Source of the DNA: Robiginitomaculum sp.
Lineage (GTDB): Bacteria > Pseudomonadota > Alphaproteobacteria > Caulobacterales > Maricaulaceae
Length of the DNA: 47,254 nucleotides
Direction of reading: 5' to 3'
Assembly (NCBI GenBank): GCA_002733495.1
Contig: NVVV01000014.1
Span: 2,619 to 49,872, forward strand
This document shows positions 16,492 through 24,819 of the stretch, piece after piece. The notes beneath the pieces were generated by a model, which worked only from the letters and a program-made list of their open reading frames with translations, was not told the origin of the DNA and searched no databases. Both the position numbers and the translations under genes were made by a program. Each line of letters starts with the position of its first letter. The stretch's first letter is position 1.

Positions 16492-17740
16492 CTATATCGG
16501 CACCCAGCGCGCTGAGCTTGCGCTCCAGCCCCTCAAAGCCACGATCCAGATGGTAGACCCGATTGACCTCGGTCTGCCCCTTTGCGGCCAGACCGGCAAT
16601 GACCAGGCTGACGCTGGCACGTAAATCGGTTGCCATGACCGGCGCGCCGTGCAGTTCAGACACACCGCGCACCACTGCTTCACGACCATGCACCGTAATG
16701 TCTGCACCAAGGCGGCTAAGTTCTGGCGCGTGCATAAAGCGGTTTTCAAATATAGTTTCGCGGATAATAGATGCGCCCTTGGCCCGGCAGAGCACCGCCA
16801 TAAACTGTGCCTGTAAATCCGTGGGAAAGCCCGGATACGCCTGGGTTTCCATATCGGCAGCGCTGCAACGCTCCTGGCTCTGGAGAATACGTACACACGT
16901 GTCGCCCTGTGGTTCCACCTGCACACCTATGGCCCGCATACGGTCCCACAAGGCGCCAAGGTGGCCGGGCACGCAATTCTCGATCAGTACATCACCACTC
17001 GTGGCCGCCACTGCCAGTGCATACGTGCCCGCTTCGATTCGGTCGGCCACCACGGCATGTGTTGTTCCGCCAAGACGGGACACTCCAGTGATCACCATGC
17101 GCGCCGTGCCAACGCCTTCTATTTTCGCGCCCATGGCAATCAGACAATGGGCCAGATCAGCGATTTCCGGCTCGCGCGCGGCATTATCCAGCACCGTTTC
17201 CCCGCGCGCCAGCACCGCCGCCAGCATAGCGTGTTCGGTGGCCCCGACAGAGACAAAAGGAAAGCTGATCTGTGCACCGTGCAAGCCTTTGGGGGCCTCG
17301 GCCACAGCATAGCCCTCCTCCAGCCTGATCTGAGCGCCCATGGCTTCCAACGCTTTGAGGTGCAAATCCACCGGACGGGCACCAATGGCACAGCCGCCGG
17401 GCAAAGAGACTCGCGCCTGCCCATGCCGGGCCAGCAGCGGCCCCAATACATTAAACGTTGCGCGCATTTTGCGGACCAGATCATAAGGCGCAAACGGCGC
17501 GCCCAGGGCCCGGGCGCAAAGCGTCATCTGCGCGGGATCACTGCGTTCAACCTCGACCCCCAAATGGCCAAGCAAATGCGCCATAAAGCGCGTGTCAGCC
17601 AGATCGGGCATATTGGTCAGAACCAGGGGTTCATCACACAAGAGCGCTGCTGCCATCAATTTCAGCGCGGAATTCTTGGCGCCATTTATGCGCACACGCC
17701 CCATGAGGGGATTGCCGCCTGTTATTAAAATACGATCCAT
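16469..17740 (-). CDS. murA: UDP-N-acetylglucosamine 1-carboxyvinyltransferase
   Basis: A 423-residue enzyme, normal length, catalysing the first committed step of peptidoglycan synthesis: transfer of enolpyruvate from PEP to UDP-GlcNAc in the cytoplasm. The N-terminus has [21 protein letters not shown] with the K22-N23 pair. The reactive cysteine is C117 in [18 protein letters not shown], so the enzyme is of the fosfomycin-sensitive cysteine type. The C-terminal half repeats the inside-out barrel fold with [20 protein letters not shown] small ORF on the same strand lies 71 bases upstream. No truncation is seen. Confidence 0.97.
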   Translation of the reverse strand: MDRILITGGNPLMGRVRINGAKNSALKLMAAALLCDEPLVLTNMPDLADTRFMAHLLGHLGVEVERSDPAQMTLCARALGAPFAPYDLVRKMRATFNVLGPLLARHGQARVSLPGGCAIGARPVDLHLKALEAMGAQIRLEEGYAVAEAPKGLHGAQISFPFVSVGATEHAMLAAVLARGETVLDNAAREPEIADLAHCLIAMGAKIEGVGTARMVITGVSRLGGTTHAVVADRIEAGTYALAVAATSGDVLIENCVPGHLGALWDRMRAIGVQVEPQGDTCVRILQSQERCSAADMETQAYPGFPTDLQAQFMAVLCRAKGASIIRETIFENRFMHAPELSRLGADITVHGREAVVRGVSELHGAPVMATDLRASVSLVIAGLAAKGQTEVNRVYHLDRGFEGLERKLSALGADIERVSGAS

Positions 17741-17811
17741 AAGGAGGGATTAGAGCGCTAAAAAGGCAAGAGCAAGCGTTAAAAAAGGTGTTTTAGGGGC
17801 CAAGCTGTAAA

Positions 17812-17949
17812 TCAGCCTGTGGCCGACTTGTTCCGGTCCGCCTTACGACGGCGCAAATTGGCCCGCAAGGCTGCGGCCAGACGCTCTTCCTTTGTCTGTG
17901 GCTTGGCCTTAGCCCTCCTGTTTTTACGATCATCTGCGGACTTAACCAT
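17812..17949 (-). CDS. Small basic protein upstream of murA
   Basis: A 45-residue ORF from ATG 17949 to TGA, on the same strand as murA and 71 bases before it. The product is highly charged, with the core KEERLAAALRANLRRRKADR, which resembles short uncharacterised proteins I recall beside murA in other alphaproteobacteria. The sequence looks helical and nucleic-acid-like in charge. AGGAGGG on the minus strand lies inside the ORF, not before it, so the start is supported mainly by frame and resemblance. Function is unknown. Confidence 0.6.
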   Translation of the reverse strand: MVKSADDRKNRRAKAKPQTKEERLAAALRANLRRRKADRNKSATG

Positions 17950-18072
17950 AAAAAATGCACCCTTTTGCAGAAGGAATGTGACTGCGCCCTTTATCTTGCC
18001 CGGTCACTGGGCTATATGCGCAGCCCATCAGGCGTTTGTCCATCCAGATGATGAACGAACTAGACCGGATTG

Positions 18073-18147
18073 GCCGCAGTAGCTCAGGGGCAGAGCGCGT
18101 CATTGGTAATGACGAGGTCGGGAGTTCAATTCTCCCCTGCGGCACCA
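18073..18147 (+). tRNA. tRNA-Thr (anticodon GGT)
   Basis: A complete cloverleaf: acceptor GCCGCAG pairs with CTGCGGC, the D arm has AGCTCAGGGGCAGAGC, the anticodon stem CGTCA/TGACG closes loop TTGGTAA with anticodon GGT, and the T arm reads GGGAGTTCAATTCTCCC. The CCA end is encoded (ACCA at 18144-18147). The total is 75 bases. Confidence 0.97.
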
Positions 18148-18446
18148 TTTCCCTCTTGTGCTATCGCGGTGCTGGCGCCCGCTATATGAGGACGTTTTCT
18201 CTTGTCCTAACGCGACGGCAAGCCTCGCTATATGAGGATGTTTACTTTCTTGTCCTCCTCATTCCCGGCCTTCGCCGGGGCAATCTCTGAGGTGCCGCAA
18301 AGCAGCCTCGAAGGACGCGACGGCAAGCCTTTGATCCTGAAAGTGATTCAATACATTTGTCAGTCAGGATTACGGTGACAACAACCGTAATTCAGGGGTG
18401 TTTTTACAAAAATAAACACACACGTTGCTTAAGAGGCAACTTTTTC
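18148..18446. repeat. Repeat-bearing gap between tRNA-Thr and higB
   Basis: No gene is supported. Two imperfect direct copies of CGCTATATGAGGA(C/T)GTTT...CTTGTCCT lie at about 18179-18208 and 18226-18257. ACGCGACGGCAAGCCT occurs twice, at about 18210 and 18316. CCCGGC-CTTC-GCCGGG at 18264-18282 is the palindrome also seen at 409. A site downstream of a tRNA gene with direct repeats next to a toxin-antitoxin pair is a typical place for integration scars, but no integrase is present. Confidence 0.55.
18369..18391. promoter_or_regulatory. Perfect inverted repeat before higBA
   Basis: ATTACGGT-GACAACA-ACCGTAAT is a perfect 8-base inverted repeat around 7 bases, 113 bases before higB. A smaller one, GTTGC-TTAAGAG-GCAAC at 18424-18440, lies just before the -35 box. 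Either could be a HigA operator. Confidence 0.45.
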
Positions 18447-18475
18447 TTGACCGATCTCACGTTGTCTAGTAGGCT
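18447..18475 (+). promoter_or_regulatory. Predicted sigma-70 promoter of higBA
   Basis: TTGACC at 18447-18452 and TAGGCT at 18470-18475 are separated by exactly 17 bases. The expected transcription start, six to seven bases downstream, coincides with the higB ATG at 18482, and no Shine-Dalgarno is seen before that ATG, so the transcript may be leaderless. Confidence 0.6.
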
Positions 18476-18481
18476 ACATAT

Positions 18482-18763
18482 ATGATTAAGAGTTTTGCGG
18501 ATAAGCGAACCAAGCAGATATTTGATGGTCATTTGGTCAAGAAAATGGATGCTGACCTTCAAAAGAAAGCTCTGCGCCGTTTGCAATATATCGAGGCAGC
18601 AGAGAACATAGAAGATTTACGTGTTCCACCATCCAACAAGCTTGAGAAAAAACAAGGTGATTTGAGAGATCATTACGCCATATGGGTGAACAGACAATGG
18701 CGGATCACCTTTAAATGGATTGATGGCTTTGCCCATGATGTAGAGCTGACTGATTATCACTGA
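18482..18763 (+). CDS. higB: HigB-type toxin (RelE/ParE superfamily)
   Basis: A 93-residue protein of the plasmid-maintenance killer family. Recognisable parts are the opening MIKSFADKRTKQIFDG, the middle LQYIEAAENIEDLRVPPSNKLEKKQGD, and the end WRITFKWIDGFAHDVELTDYH. HigB toxins are ribosome-dependent mRNA nucleases. The toxin gene comes first and the antitoxin second, the characteristic higBA order, with 16 bases between them. Length is standard and all core segments are present, so the toxin is probably active. No Shine-Dalgarno precedes the ATG. Confidence 0.93.
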   Translation: MIKSFADKRTKQIFDGHLVKKMDADLQKKALRRLQYIEAAENIEDLRVPPSNKLEKKQGDLRDHYAIWVNRQWRITFKWIDGFAHDVELTDYH

Positions 18764-18779
18764 TGAAAGGCGTGATGAT

Positions 18780-19070
18780 ATGATTGAGATAGAACATCCC
18801 GGCGTAATGCTTAAGCAAGATTTCTTGGATGATCTGGGCATTAAACCCGGCGCATTTGCCAAGGCAATTGGCGTTGACCGTGCAGCAATTAAAAAGATCA
18901 TTGATGGCAAGCGGGCGATATCGGCTGATATGGCGCTACGCTTTAGCTTATTCTTTAATATGAGCAATGGTTTTTGGCTCAATTTACAAAAGGACTATGA
19001 GCTTCGTATTGCCAAACGAGACCGCTTTGCCGAGTTACAAAAGACTGTTCAGCCAATGGCGAGCACCTAA
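18780..19070 (+). CDS. higA: HigA-type antitoxin (XRE helix-turn-helix)
   Basis: A 96-residue antitoxin. Residues about 8-70 form an XRE-type helix-turn-helix: HPGVMLKQDFLDDLGIKPGAFAKAIGVDRAAIKKIIDGKRAISADMALRFS is the classic HigA layout, followed by FFNMSNGFWLNLQKDYEL. It should neutralise HigB by direct binding and repress the operon. AAAGG is near the ATG. The downstream amber-interrupted frame begins two bases after its stop, so all three may once have been co-transcribed. Confidence 0.94.
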   Translation: MIEIEHPGVMLKQDFLDDLGIKPGAFAKAIGVDRAAIKKIIDGKRAISADMALRFSLFFNMSNGFWLNLQKDYELRIAKRDRFAELQKTVQPMAST

Positions 19071-19071
19071 G

Positions 19072-19533
19072 GTGGAGTTAGTGTCGCAGATTGTTATGGG
19101 GGTTCTAGCCAGTGGATCGGCACTTGCTGACGTCTTTTTGTCCAATAAATTTTCAGAACGCTCAACTGAAAAACAAAACAAACTGCAAAGCCTCAAGCAA
19201 TAGCAGGAACGGCTAAGAAGTTCTGGCGAAGAGCTCTACAATTTGGTCGCAAATTGGGCTACATTGGTCTTCACATCGCATATATCGCTCTACGCTGTTA
19301 TGCGCGGTGAAGTGTCATATAATGACCATCTGGATCACTATAACTCTAGGAATTCCAAGAACATTGACCCCCATCGTATGGAACTCCTGATCCATGCTTA
19401 CTTTCCCAAAATTATCCCTCAATATAAGCAGACGCGAATGGCATTGGAGGAGCACAATAAAATCGTGGGTGATCACAAACAATCTTACAAACAAGGAGAT
19501 GATGGATCGGCGTTCAAAGCTTTGGGGTCATGA
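19072..19533 (+). pseudogene. Unknown gene interrupted by an in-frame amber codon
   Basis: A continuous reading frame of 153 codons (GTG at 19072, stop at 19531-19533) contains one TAG at 19201-19203. Residues before it read ...SNKFSERSTEKQNKLQSLKQ and after it QERLRSSGEELYNLVANW, in the same frame and the same coiled-coil style, so a single C-to-T change in a CAG codon would explain the break. The downstream half (GEELYNLVANW, SLYAVMRGEVSYNDHLDHY, RMELLIHAYFP) resembles accessory-region hypothetical proteins I recall with EELYxLVxKW and MRGExTYN segments. The first half has a hydrophobic stretch that may be a membrane segment. Two separate small proteins, or amber readthrough, are alternatives. 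Confidence 0.6.
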
Positions 19534-19791
19534 ACCTGCGCCAGCGCCGAAGAGGCCCGAATAAGGAAAGCAACAGCGCAGGCCCATGAAGTTAATGTTG
19601 TTTTTAAAGTGAAAGTAAGCGGCGCTATTCCAGCCCTGACTTTATCGGATATGGTCATGTTGCCCCCTGGCCGAAACGCACCGTAGCACATGTCCGTCTT
19701 CGTATAAAATGGCACAGGCCTAAGTTTGTGCTTATGAGGCTAGCGCTAGACGTATAGGTTTCTTAGAAACAATCGTAGAAGGAAATAACAG

Positions 19792-20271
19792 ATGAAATTC
19801 GGAATTCTCAAATTGTCTTTAAACAGAACACTCATTGGCTTTACAGCTTTGATTTTGGGAGCATGTCAAAACATCAAATATCCACAAGCAAAAATTGAAG
19901 CCGAAAATTTAGAAAAAGCCGTGTATTGCATGGACCTACTAGAAAACAAGCAAGACTTAGTGGCGGCGCGCCTCGAATGTTTTGATGAGAATTATATTCA
20001 GCACACACCTCGCATAGCTGATGGTAGAGATGCTGTGTTAGATTACTTCGCCAATAGGTTTGAAACCTATCCAGAGTATGCGATGGAAATCAAACGAACC
20101 AGCGCAGACGGTGATTTAGTTTGGATCCATCTGCACGCCAAACGTACCCCAGACAATCCTGGCGCTGCCGTCATTAATATTTTTCGCATGAAAAACGGAA
20201 AATTTATTGAACACTGGAATGTCGGGCAAGCCGTGCCAAAAGAGTCAAAAAACAACAACACGATGTTTTAA
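19792..20271 (+). CDS. NTF2/SnoaL-like lipoprotein
   Basis: A 159-residue predicted lipoprotein. The signal peptide ends in the lipobox LILGAC near residue 25. The rest fits the SnoaL-like NTF2 fold: CFDENYIQHTPRIADGRDAVLDYFANRF, VWIHLHAKRTPDNPGAAVINIFRMKNGKFIEHWNV. Such domains bind or isomerise small ligands, and IQHTP plus the terminal HWNV are typical of the predicted SnoaL-like polyketide-cyclase group. AGAAGGA lies before the ATG. The gene is more AT-rich than its neighbours, like the HigBA segment. It stands alone, with a 258-base gap upstream holding a perfect palindrome CTAGCGCTAG (19740-19749) and hairpin GTTTC-TTA-GAAAC (19758-19770). Confidence 0.82.
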   Translation: MKFGILKLSLNRTLIGFTALILGACQNIKYPQAKIEAENLEKAVYCMDLLENKQDLVAARLECFDENYIQHTPRIADGRDAVLDYFANRFETYPEYAMEIKRTSADGDLVWIHLHAKRTPDNPGAAVINIFRMKNGKFIEHWNVGQAVPKESKNNNTMF

Positions 20272-20328
20272 GCCCACTAGGGTCCAGACTCATTCAGATT
20301 TGCGCCATAGGCACCGACGTCAGACAAC

Positions 20329-21090
20329 TCAGCCGGTTTTTTTGCGCGAAGCCACAGGCCAATAGCCCGAAAGAATACGCTCGCCGGTTTTACCGTTTTC
20401 CACTTCCTTCTGGACGCGCGTGCCAATTCCAGAAAGGTTGTTGTCGTGCATGCGATAGCAAAAAAGCGCTTCAGGGATATAAATCCCGGTCCAGCCATTG
20501 CCGATAATGCGGCACCATTTGTCCTGCTTGGTGCCTTTACGCACACTTTCGTCAAATGGGGCCACCTGTTTCATGGCCTCCATCACCACCAAAGCCGGTT
20601 CAGGAATATAGCTGAGCGTGCGGATCAGCTCTGCATCAAAGGGAGCCGAGCGCCCCCGTTCCAGAAATTCACCATCGGCAGAGATAAGGTGGCAATCCAT
20701 ATAGACAAAGCCCACATGCTCGTCCTCGGTGCGGGCGCGTTCCAGAACTGCCAGGCACCGGACGATGTGATTGTCCATAAGATAATCGTCAGAATCCAGA
20801 AGCAGGCAATATTCGCCCTTGACCACTTCCATGGCACGGTTCACCGCAGCGACCTTGCCCTTGTTTTCCTTCATCTCGATCAAGGAGATATCAAGCTTGC
20901 CCTTATAGGCCTTGATCTCGTCCTTGATGATCTTCACAGAATCATCCGAGCTGGCATCATCAACAATGACAACTTCCAAAGCGGCATAGTCCTGGCGCAC
21001 CAGGCTGGCTATGGTTTCACCAATAAACTGTCCGTAATTATGGTTTGGAATAATAACCGATAACAGGACGGGCGCTGCAACACCACTCAT
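20329..21090 (-). CDS. Family 2 glycosyltransferase
   Basis: A 253-residue GT-A fold enzyme. The N-terminal motif LLSVIIPNHNYGQFIGETIASLVRQ, the VVIVDDASSDDS nucleotide site near residue 42 and the LLLDSDDYLMD DxD metal site near residue 95 are intact. The C-terminal part has KQDKWCRIIGNGWTGIYIPEALFCYRMHDNN, typical of inverting GT2 enzymes. It would transfer a sugar from a nucleotide donor to an unknown acceptor at the cytoplasmic face of the membrane. It follows the sulfotransferase by 16 bases, so the two probably act on the same glycan or surface compound. No membrane segment is obvious. Confidence 0.92.
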   Translation of the reverse strand: MSGVAAPVLLSVIIPNHNYGQFIGETIASLVRQDYAALEVVIVDDASSDDSVKIIKDEIKAYKGKLDISLIEMKENKGKVAAVNRAMEVVKGEYCLLLDSDDYLMDNHIVRCLAVLERARTEDEHVGFVYMDCHLISADGEFLERGRSAPFDAELIRTLSYIPEPALVVMEAMKQVAPFDESVRKGTKQDKWCRIIGNGWTGIYIPEALFCYRMHDNNLSGIGTRVQKEVENGKTGERILSGYWPVASRKKTG

Positions 21091-21106
21091 AGACTATACC
21101 CACTTT

Positions 21107-22246
21107 TCAATATACTGCCCCCCGGGAACCCGATATTTCATCCCCGAAAAGGGTTTTAGACGCCGCCTGTAAACTGCCAAGCTGCGCCGCTGTAATGCGC
21201 TCAATTCGTATTCTATCTTCAGCCGCAATAGCCGCCTGTTTGACACTGCGATCGCTCTGGAAGGTGCTCGTATCAGAATCATCCTTTGAATGGAAGCGAA
21301 ACTGTGTACACATTTCAGCGATCACCTGTTCGTCTGGCGCAAATGCAAAACCCGACTTCAAAACTTCCCCGAATGTACCAGACTTTAGGTTATGATAGTC
21401 TAAAGCCTTCACATTAGCCAATGATGATTCCAGTATCACCTTGAAATAGTTGTCATAACAGTGTGCAAGATAGGTCACATCATCCATTTTATGGACCTCA
21501 TCTTGTGTCTTTGCGCTCAAAAAAGAGGCCTGAGGCCAGTCTTTTGCCACCAAAACAGCGGTGGTTTCTTTAATGACAGAGGCAATAACTTCCAAAGGGT
21601 CACGAAAAAGAAACAGGCTATGCACCTCGGGAAACGCCCCGGCGATGAAATCCAGGTATAATGTGTTCCAACTGATAAATTTTACAAAACTGGTTGTCTC
21701 GGTGCCCAGACGGGGCCGGGTCAGAGCAAAAACCAGATTGCGAAACATCTGAACCGACGAGGCATCATCAGGCAAATCGCGCGACCACTCATCGGTCAGC
21801 GCCGCCCAAAAGCCCCGTTGCAACGGCCCGCCCTGATTAACCACGCAATGTTCCGGCACCCGGGCCAGCGCCTTGCCCATCAAGGTCGAGCCACAGCGCG
21901 AGGTGTGGAAAATAAAGCCCGACGGGGTCAGGGCATTCGGGATCAGATCCTCAACCTGCAAAACCGCCATAGAGGTGGCAAAGGCCGTTTCAATCATTTC
22001 AGCCTGCGCCAGGCGTTCTATGGTAAAAAGGTGCTGCCAGTCCCTATAAGGATGCGTGCCAATATCCACCCAATAGACACGTCCGCCGCCCTCAACACTT
22101 TGGTCAGGCTCAATGGCTGCGGGGATAAGGCCTGGCGCGGTGCGGACGCGCTCGACTGCCAGATCATCAGGCACTAGAGCGTCAAAGCGCCCCGGTAACA
22201 GGCGCCCCACGACCTCATGGTCTGGCAAGGCATAGATCGGCACCAT
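21107..22246 (-). CDS. PAPS-dependent sulfotransferase family protein
   Basis: A 379-residue protein if started at ATG 22246, which follows GGGGAAACG; ATGs at 22306 and 22312 are in frame but lack a ribosome site. The 5'-phosphosulfate loop is FHTSRCGSTLMGKAL (HTSRCGST at 114-121) and the 3'-phosphate region is SLFLFRDPLEVIASV, both standard for the Sulfotransfer family. The first 100 residues (IYALPDHEVVGRLLPGRFDALVP...) are an N-terminal extension. It should transfer sulfate from PAPS to a sugar, lipid or peptide in the cytoplasm. It is the first gene of a pair with the glycosyltransferase. Confidence 0.85.
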   Translation of the reverse strand: MVPIYALPDHEVVGRLLPGRFDALVPDDLAVERVRTAPGLIPAAIEPDQSVEGGGRVYWVDIGTHPYRDWQHLFTIERLAQAEMIETAFATSMAVLQVEDLIPNALTPSGFIFHTSRCGSTLMGKALARVPEHCVVNQGGPLQRGFWAALTDEWSRDLPDDASSVQMFRNLVFALTRPRLGTETTSFVKFISWNTLYLDFIAGAFPEVHSLFLFRDPLEVIASVIKETTAVLVAKDWPQASFLSAKTQDEVHKMDDVTYLAHCYDNYFKVILESSLANVKALDYHNLKSGTFGEVLKSGFAFAPDEQVIAEMCTQFRFHSKDDSDTSTFQSDRSVKQAAIAAEDRIRIERITAAQLGSLQAASKTLFGDEISGSRGAVY

Positions 22247-22484
22247 TAAACGTTTCCCCAAAGGTTTAGCTTTCTGGCCCTGTGTACAGGTGGATAGTGT
22301 GTACATGTTCATGGCCAATTTTTAATATCCATAACCCATGACAGCATAAACGCAAAGCGCTTGCGCCAGTGCGGGGTATTGGGGGTATAATCTTCCCCCG
22401 CATGCAGCTTTCCCTTGCACCCGGCAACGGGGTTTGACAGTTTGCGCACCAACGAGAAGACGCCCTTCATTTTTGGAGCCTCAA

Positions 22485-23897
22485 TTGCCAAATAACCCCG
22501 TCCAAGCCTATGGCCACTGGCTGGCCACTACACCTGATGACTGGCCAGAGGCAGCGCGCCATTCCGCCTGGCGCGAACTGATCGACCAGATCGGCGTCAC
22601 CGTGCCGGGCGCAGCCGAACCGGCTAGCAAAATTGCTGCCGAGGTGGTCAGCACCTGGGGCATTGGCCCCAGTATGGCCGCCGGGCAAAGCCAGCGTCTG
22701 GCGGCACCATGGGCCGCGCTGGTGAATGGCACAGCCGGGCACGCGCTGGACTTTGATGATAATTTTGACCCGTCAAAATCTCATGCCACCACGGTGCTGT
22801 ACCCGGCCATATTGGCCCTGGCCGAACAGGAAGGTGCCTCCGGTGCCGCCTGTATCGACGCCTATATTTGCGGCCTGCAAATTATTGGCAAGGTCGGCCA
22901 AGGGGTGAACCCCTATCACCGTGATCGCGGCTGGCACGCCACGGCCACGTTGGGTGCGGTGGGGGCAGCGGCGGCCTGTGCCCGCCTTTTAAAGCTGGAT
23001 GAAGAACGCGCCGCTTTTGCAGTCTCGCTTTCGACCAGCATGGCCGCTGGCTTTATGTCGCAATTTGGTACCATGGCCAAACCCCTACACGCAGGACTGG
23101 CCGCCAAGGCCGGCATTATGGCCGCCTCGTTTGCCCGCGCGGGCCTGACGGCGGGTCTAAACACGCTGGATGGCAAAAACGCTATGAACCATTTGATGGT
23201 CGGCCCGGATTATGAACATTTGCGCGACACCCTGACCAATCCCGATCACGGCCATAGCCTGACCTTTGACACCGACACGATCGGCGAACCGTTATTGATT
23301 ACCGAGCACGCCTTTCGGGTGAAACGCTTTGCCAATTGCGGCGCGTCGCACCGGGCGCTGGACGGGCTTCTGATTTTGCGTGAACAACATGGCTTTGGCG
23401 CCGATGATGTAAAACGGGTGGATATTACTTTGCCGCAAGTGCACGTGAACAATTTGATGTATCACGATCCTCAAGACCCGTTACAGGCCAAGTTTTCCTT
23501 TGAATATGCGCTTGGCACCGCCTTGCTTAGCGGCGAATTCACGTTAAGCGACTTTACCCAAAAAGCCGTGATGCGCCCACAGGTGCGCGCCCTTTATCCG
23601 CGCATTCATCTGCACGGAATTGATGCACTGGAAGGGGCCTGCCCGACCGAAGTGAAAATCACCCTGACTGACGGCACGGTCTATGAAACCGTGCGCGCCA
23701 TGCCTTTGGGCAGCAAAACAGCCCCCTTTAGCGACGAACAATACTGGGCCAAGTTTGATAGCTGCGCCGCCCCCTATATGGATGCGGCAAGCCTTAATGG
23801 CCTAAAAGATGCCCTTGTTAATTTTACCACGCTGGAGGACATCACCATGATGACCCGTCACCTCGCCCAGCCCCTGAAACACAGAGAAACATCATGA
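22485..23897 (+). CDS. MmgE/PrpD family protein
   Basis: A 470-residue protein of the 2-methylcitrate dehydratase-like family. I prefer TTG at 22485 because TTTTGGAG lies directly upstream; TTG at 22434 is alternative. Family markers are LVNGTAGHALDFDDNFDPSKSHATTVLYPAILALAE near residue 85, the RGWHATATLGAVGAAAA segment, SQFGTMAKPLHAGLAAKAG, and FANCGASHRALDGL. Members dehydrate 2-methylcitrate or related hydroxyacids, or decarboxylate cis-aconitate. No prpB, prpC or citrate synthase gene is near, so the substrate is unknown. It is coupled to the next gene by ATGA. Confidence 0.9.
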   Translation: MPNNPVQAYGHWLATTPDDWPEAARHSAWRELIDQIGVTVPGAAEPASKIAAEVVSTWGIGPSMAAGQSQRLAAPWAALVNGTAGHALDFDDNFDPSKSHATTVLYPAILALAEQEGASGAACIDAYICGLQIIGKVGQGVNPYHRDRGWHATATLGAVGAAAACARLLKLDEERAAFAVSLSTSMAAGFMSQFGTMAKPLHAGLAAKAGIMAASFARAGLTAGLNTLDGKNAMNHLMVGPDYEHLRDTLTNPDHGHSLTFDTDTIGEPLLITEHAFRVKRFANCGASHRALDGLLILREQHGFGADDVKRVDITLPQVHVNNLMYHDPQDPLQAKFSFEYALGTALLSGEFTLSDFTQKAVMRPQVRALYPRIHLHGIDALEGACPTEVKITLTDGTVYETVRAMPLGSKTAPFSDEQYWAKFDSCAAPYMDAASLNGLKDALVNFTTLEDITMMTRHLAQPLKHRETS

Positions 23898-24718
23898 GCA
23901 CACCCACAGCAGCCGCCACCCGCCCCTCCATATTAGTACTGGCGGCCAGCCGTTCTGGCGCCGATGACCCGGTAGCCCAATTGAAAGGCACGTCGCACAA
24001 ATGCCTCGCCCCCATTGACGGGGTGGTGATGCTGGTCCGGGTGGTGCAGGCGATCTTGGATTCTGATGTGCTGGGCCAGATTTATGTCTCAATCGAGAGT
24101 GAGGATCTGTTGCGCACGGTGCCTGAACTGGCCCAATGGCTAGACGATGATGTGATCCGCATGGCTCCTGTGCGCGGTAATCTGGCCGACAGCGTTCTGG
24201 CCGCCGCCAATGTGATGGACCCTGCTTTTCCGATGATTATAACCACCGGCGATAATGCCCTGCATACCCCGGAGATTTTGCAGGATTTTGTCGGCCAGTT
24301 TTTGACTATGAAGGGCGATGCTGCGGCGGGCTTTACCACAGCCGAAACCGTCATTGCTAAATTTCCTGAGGTTGGCCTGGCCTATCACCGGCTAAAAGAC
24401 GGTGGCTATTCCTCGTGCAACCTTTATGCATTTCGGTCCGGAAAAGCATTGACCGCCGTGCGCATTTTTGAAGGCGGCGGCCAGTTTGGCAAACGCCCGA
24501 TGCGCATCGTCAAAGCCTTTGGGATTATGCCCTTTATTTTGTACAAGCTGCACGCCGCCACACTGGACGAATTGCTGCAACGCATTGCCAAAAGACTAGG
24601 CATAACTGCGGATATTATCATGCTGCCCTATGCATATGGTCCCATTGATGTGGATAATATTTCCTTCTTTGAAATCTCGGAACGGGCGCTGGAAAAACGA
24701 CGCCTTGGCAAGGATTGA
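23894..24718 (+). CDS. MobA-like nucleotidyltransferase domain protein
   Basis: A 274-residue protein resembling NTP-transferases. The N-terminal loop reads ILVLAASRSGADDPVAQL, a departure from the usual LAxGxGxRxG, followed by KCLAPIDGVVMLVRVVQAI, which matches the K-x-L-x-P-I-x-G element. IITTGDNALHTP carries the expected acidic metal site, and VETVI-like strands follow. The C-terminus (IMLPYAYGPIDVDNISFFEISERALEKRR) contains VDN, as in sugar or molybdopterin nucleotidyltransferases. It is translationally coupled to the MmgE/PrpD gene, so the two should act on one pathway. The nucleotide and acceptor are not evident, and the altered P-loop leaves its catalysis uncertain. Confidence 0.75.
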   Translation: MSTPTAAATRPSILVLAASRSGADDPVAQLKGTSHKCLAPIDGVVMLVRVVQAILDSDVLGQIYVSIESEDLLRTVPELAQWLDDDVIRMAPVRGNLADSVLAAANVMDPAFPMIITTGDNALHTPEILQDFVGQFLTMKGDAAAGFTTAETVIAKFPEVGLAYHRLKDGGYSSCNLYAFRSGKALTAVRIFEGGGQFGKRPMRIVKAFGIMPFILYKLHAATLDELLQRIAKRLGITADIIMLPYAYGPIDVDNISFFEISERALEKRRLGKD

Positions 24719-24819
24719 TCCCGGCCAAGGCATATTTAAGCGGGGATAAGTCCAAAGCTTCCACGTAAGGTATGGCGGCGCTAGTCTTGTGGTTCAAAAT
24801 GCACACAAGGACAGCCCGC

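Noticed and set aside
17819..18082. Plus-strand ORF of 87 codons upstream of tRNA-Thr
   Set aside because: It overlaps the small minus-strand ORF and reaches the tRNA; its translation has no family look, while the minus-strand frame resembles known small proteins.
19201..19203. Amber codon as pyrrolysine or selenocysteine-like recoding
   Set aside because: No insertion element, tRNA or methylamine genes are seen; a Gln-to-stop mutation is simpler.
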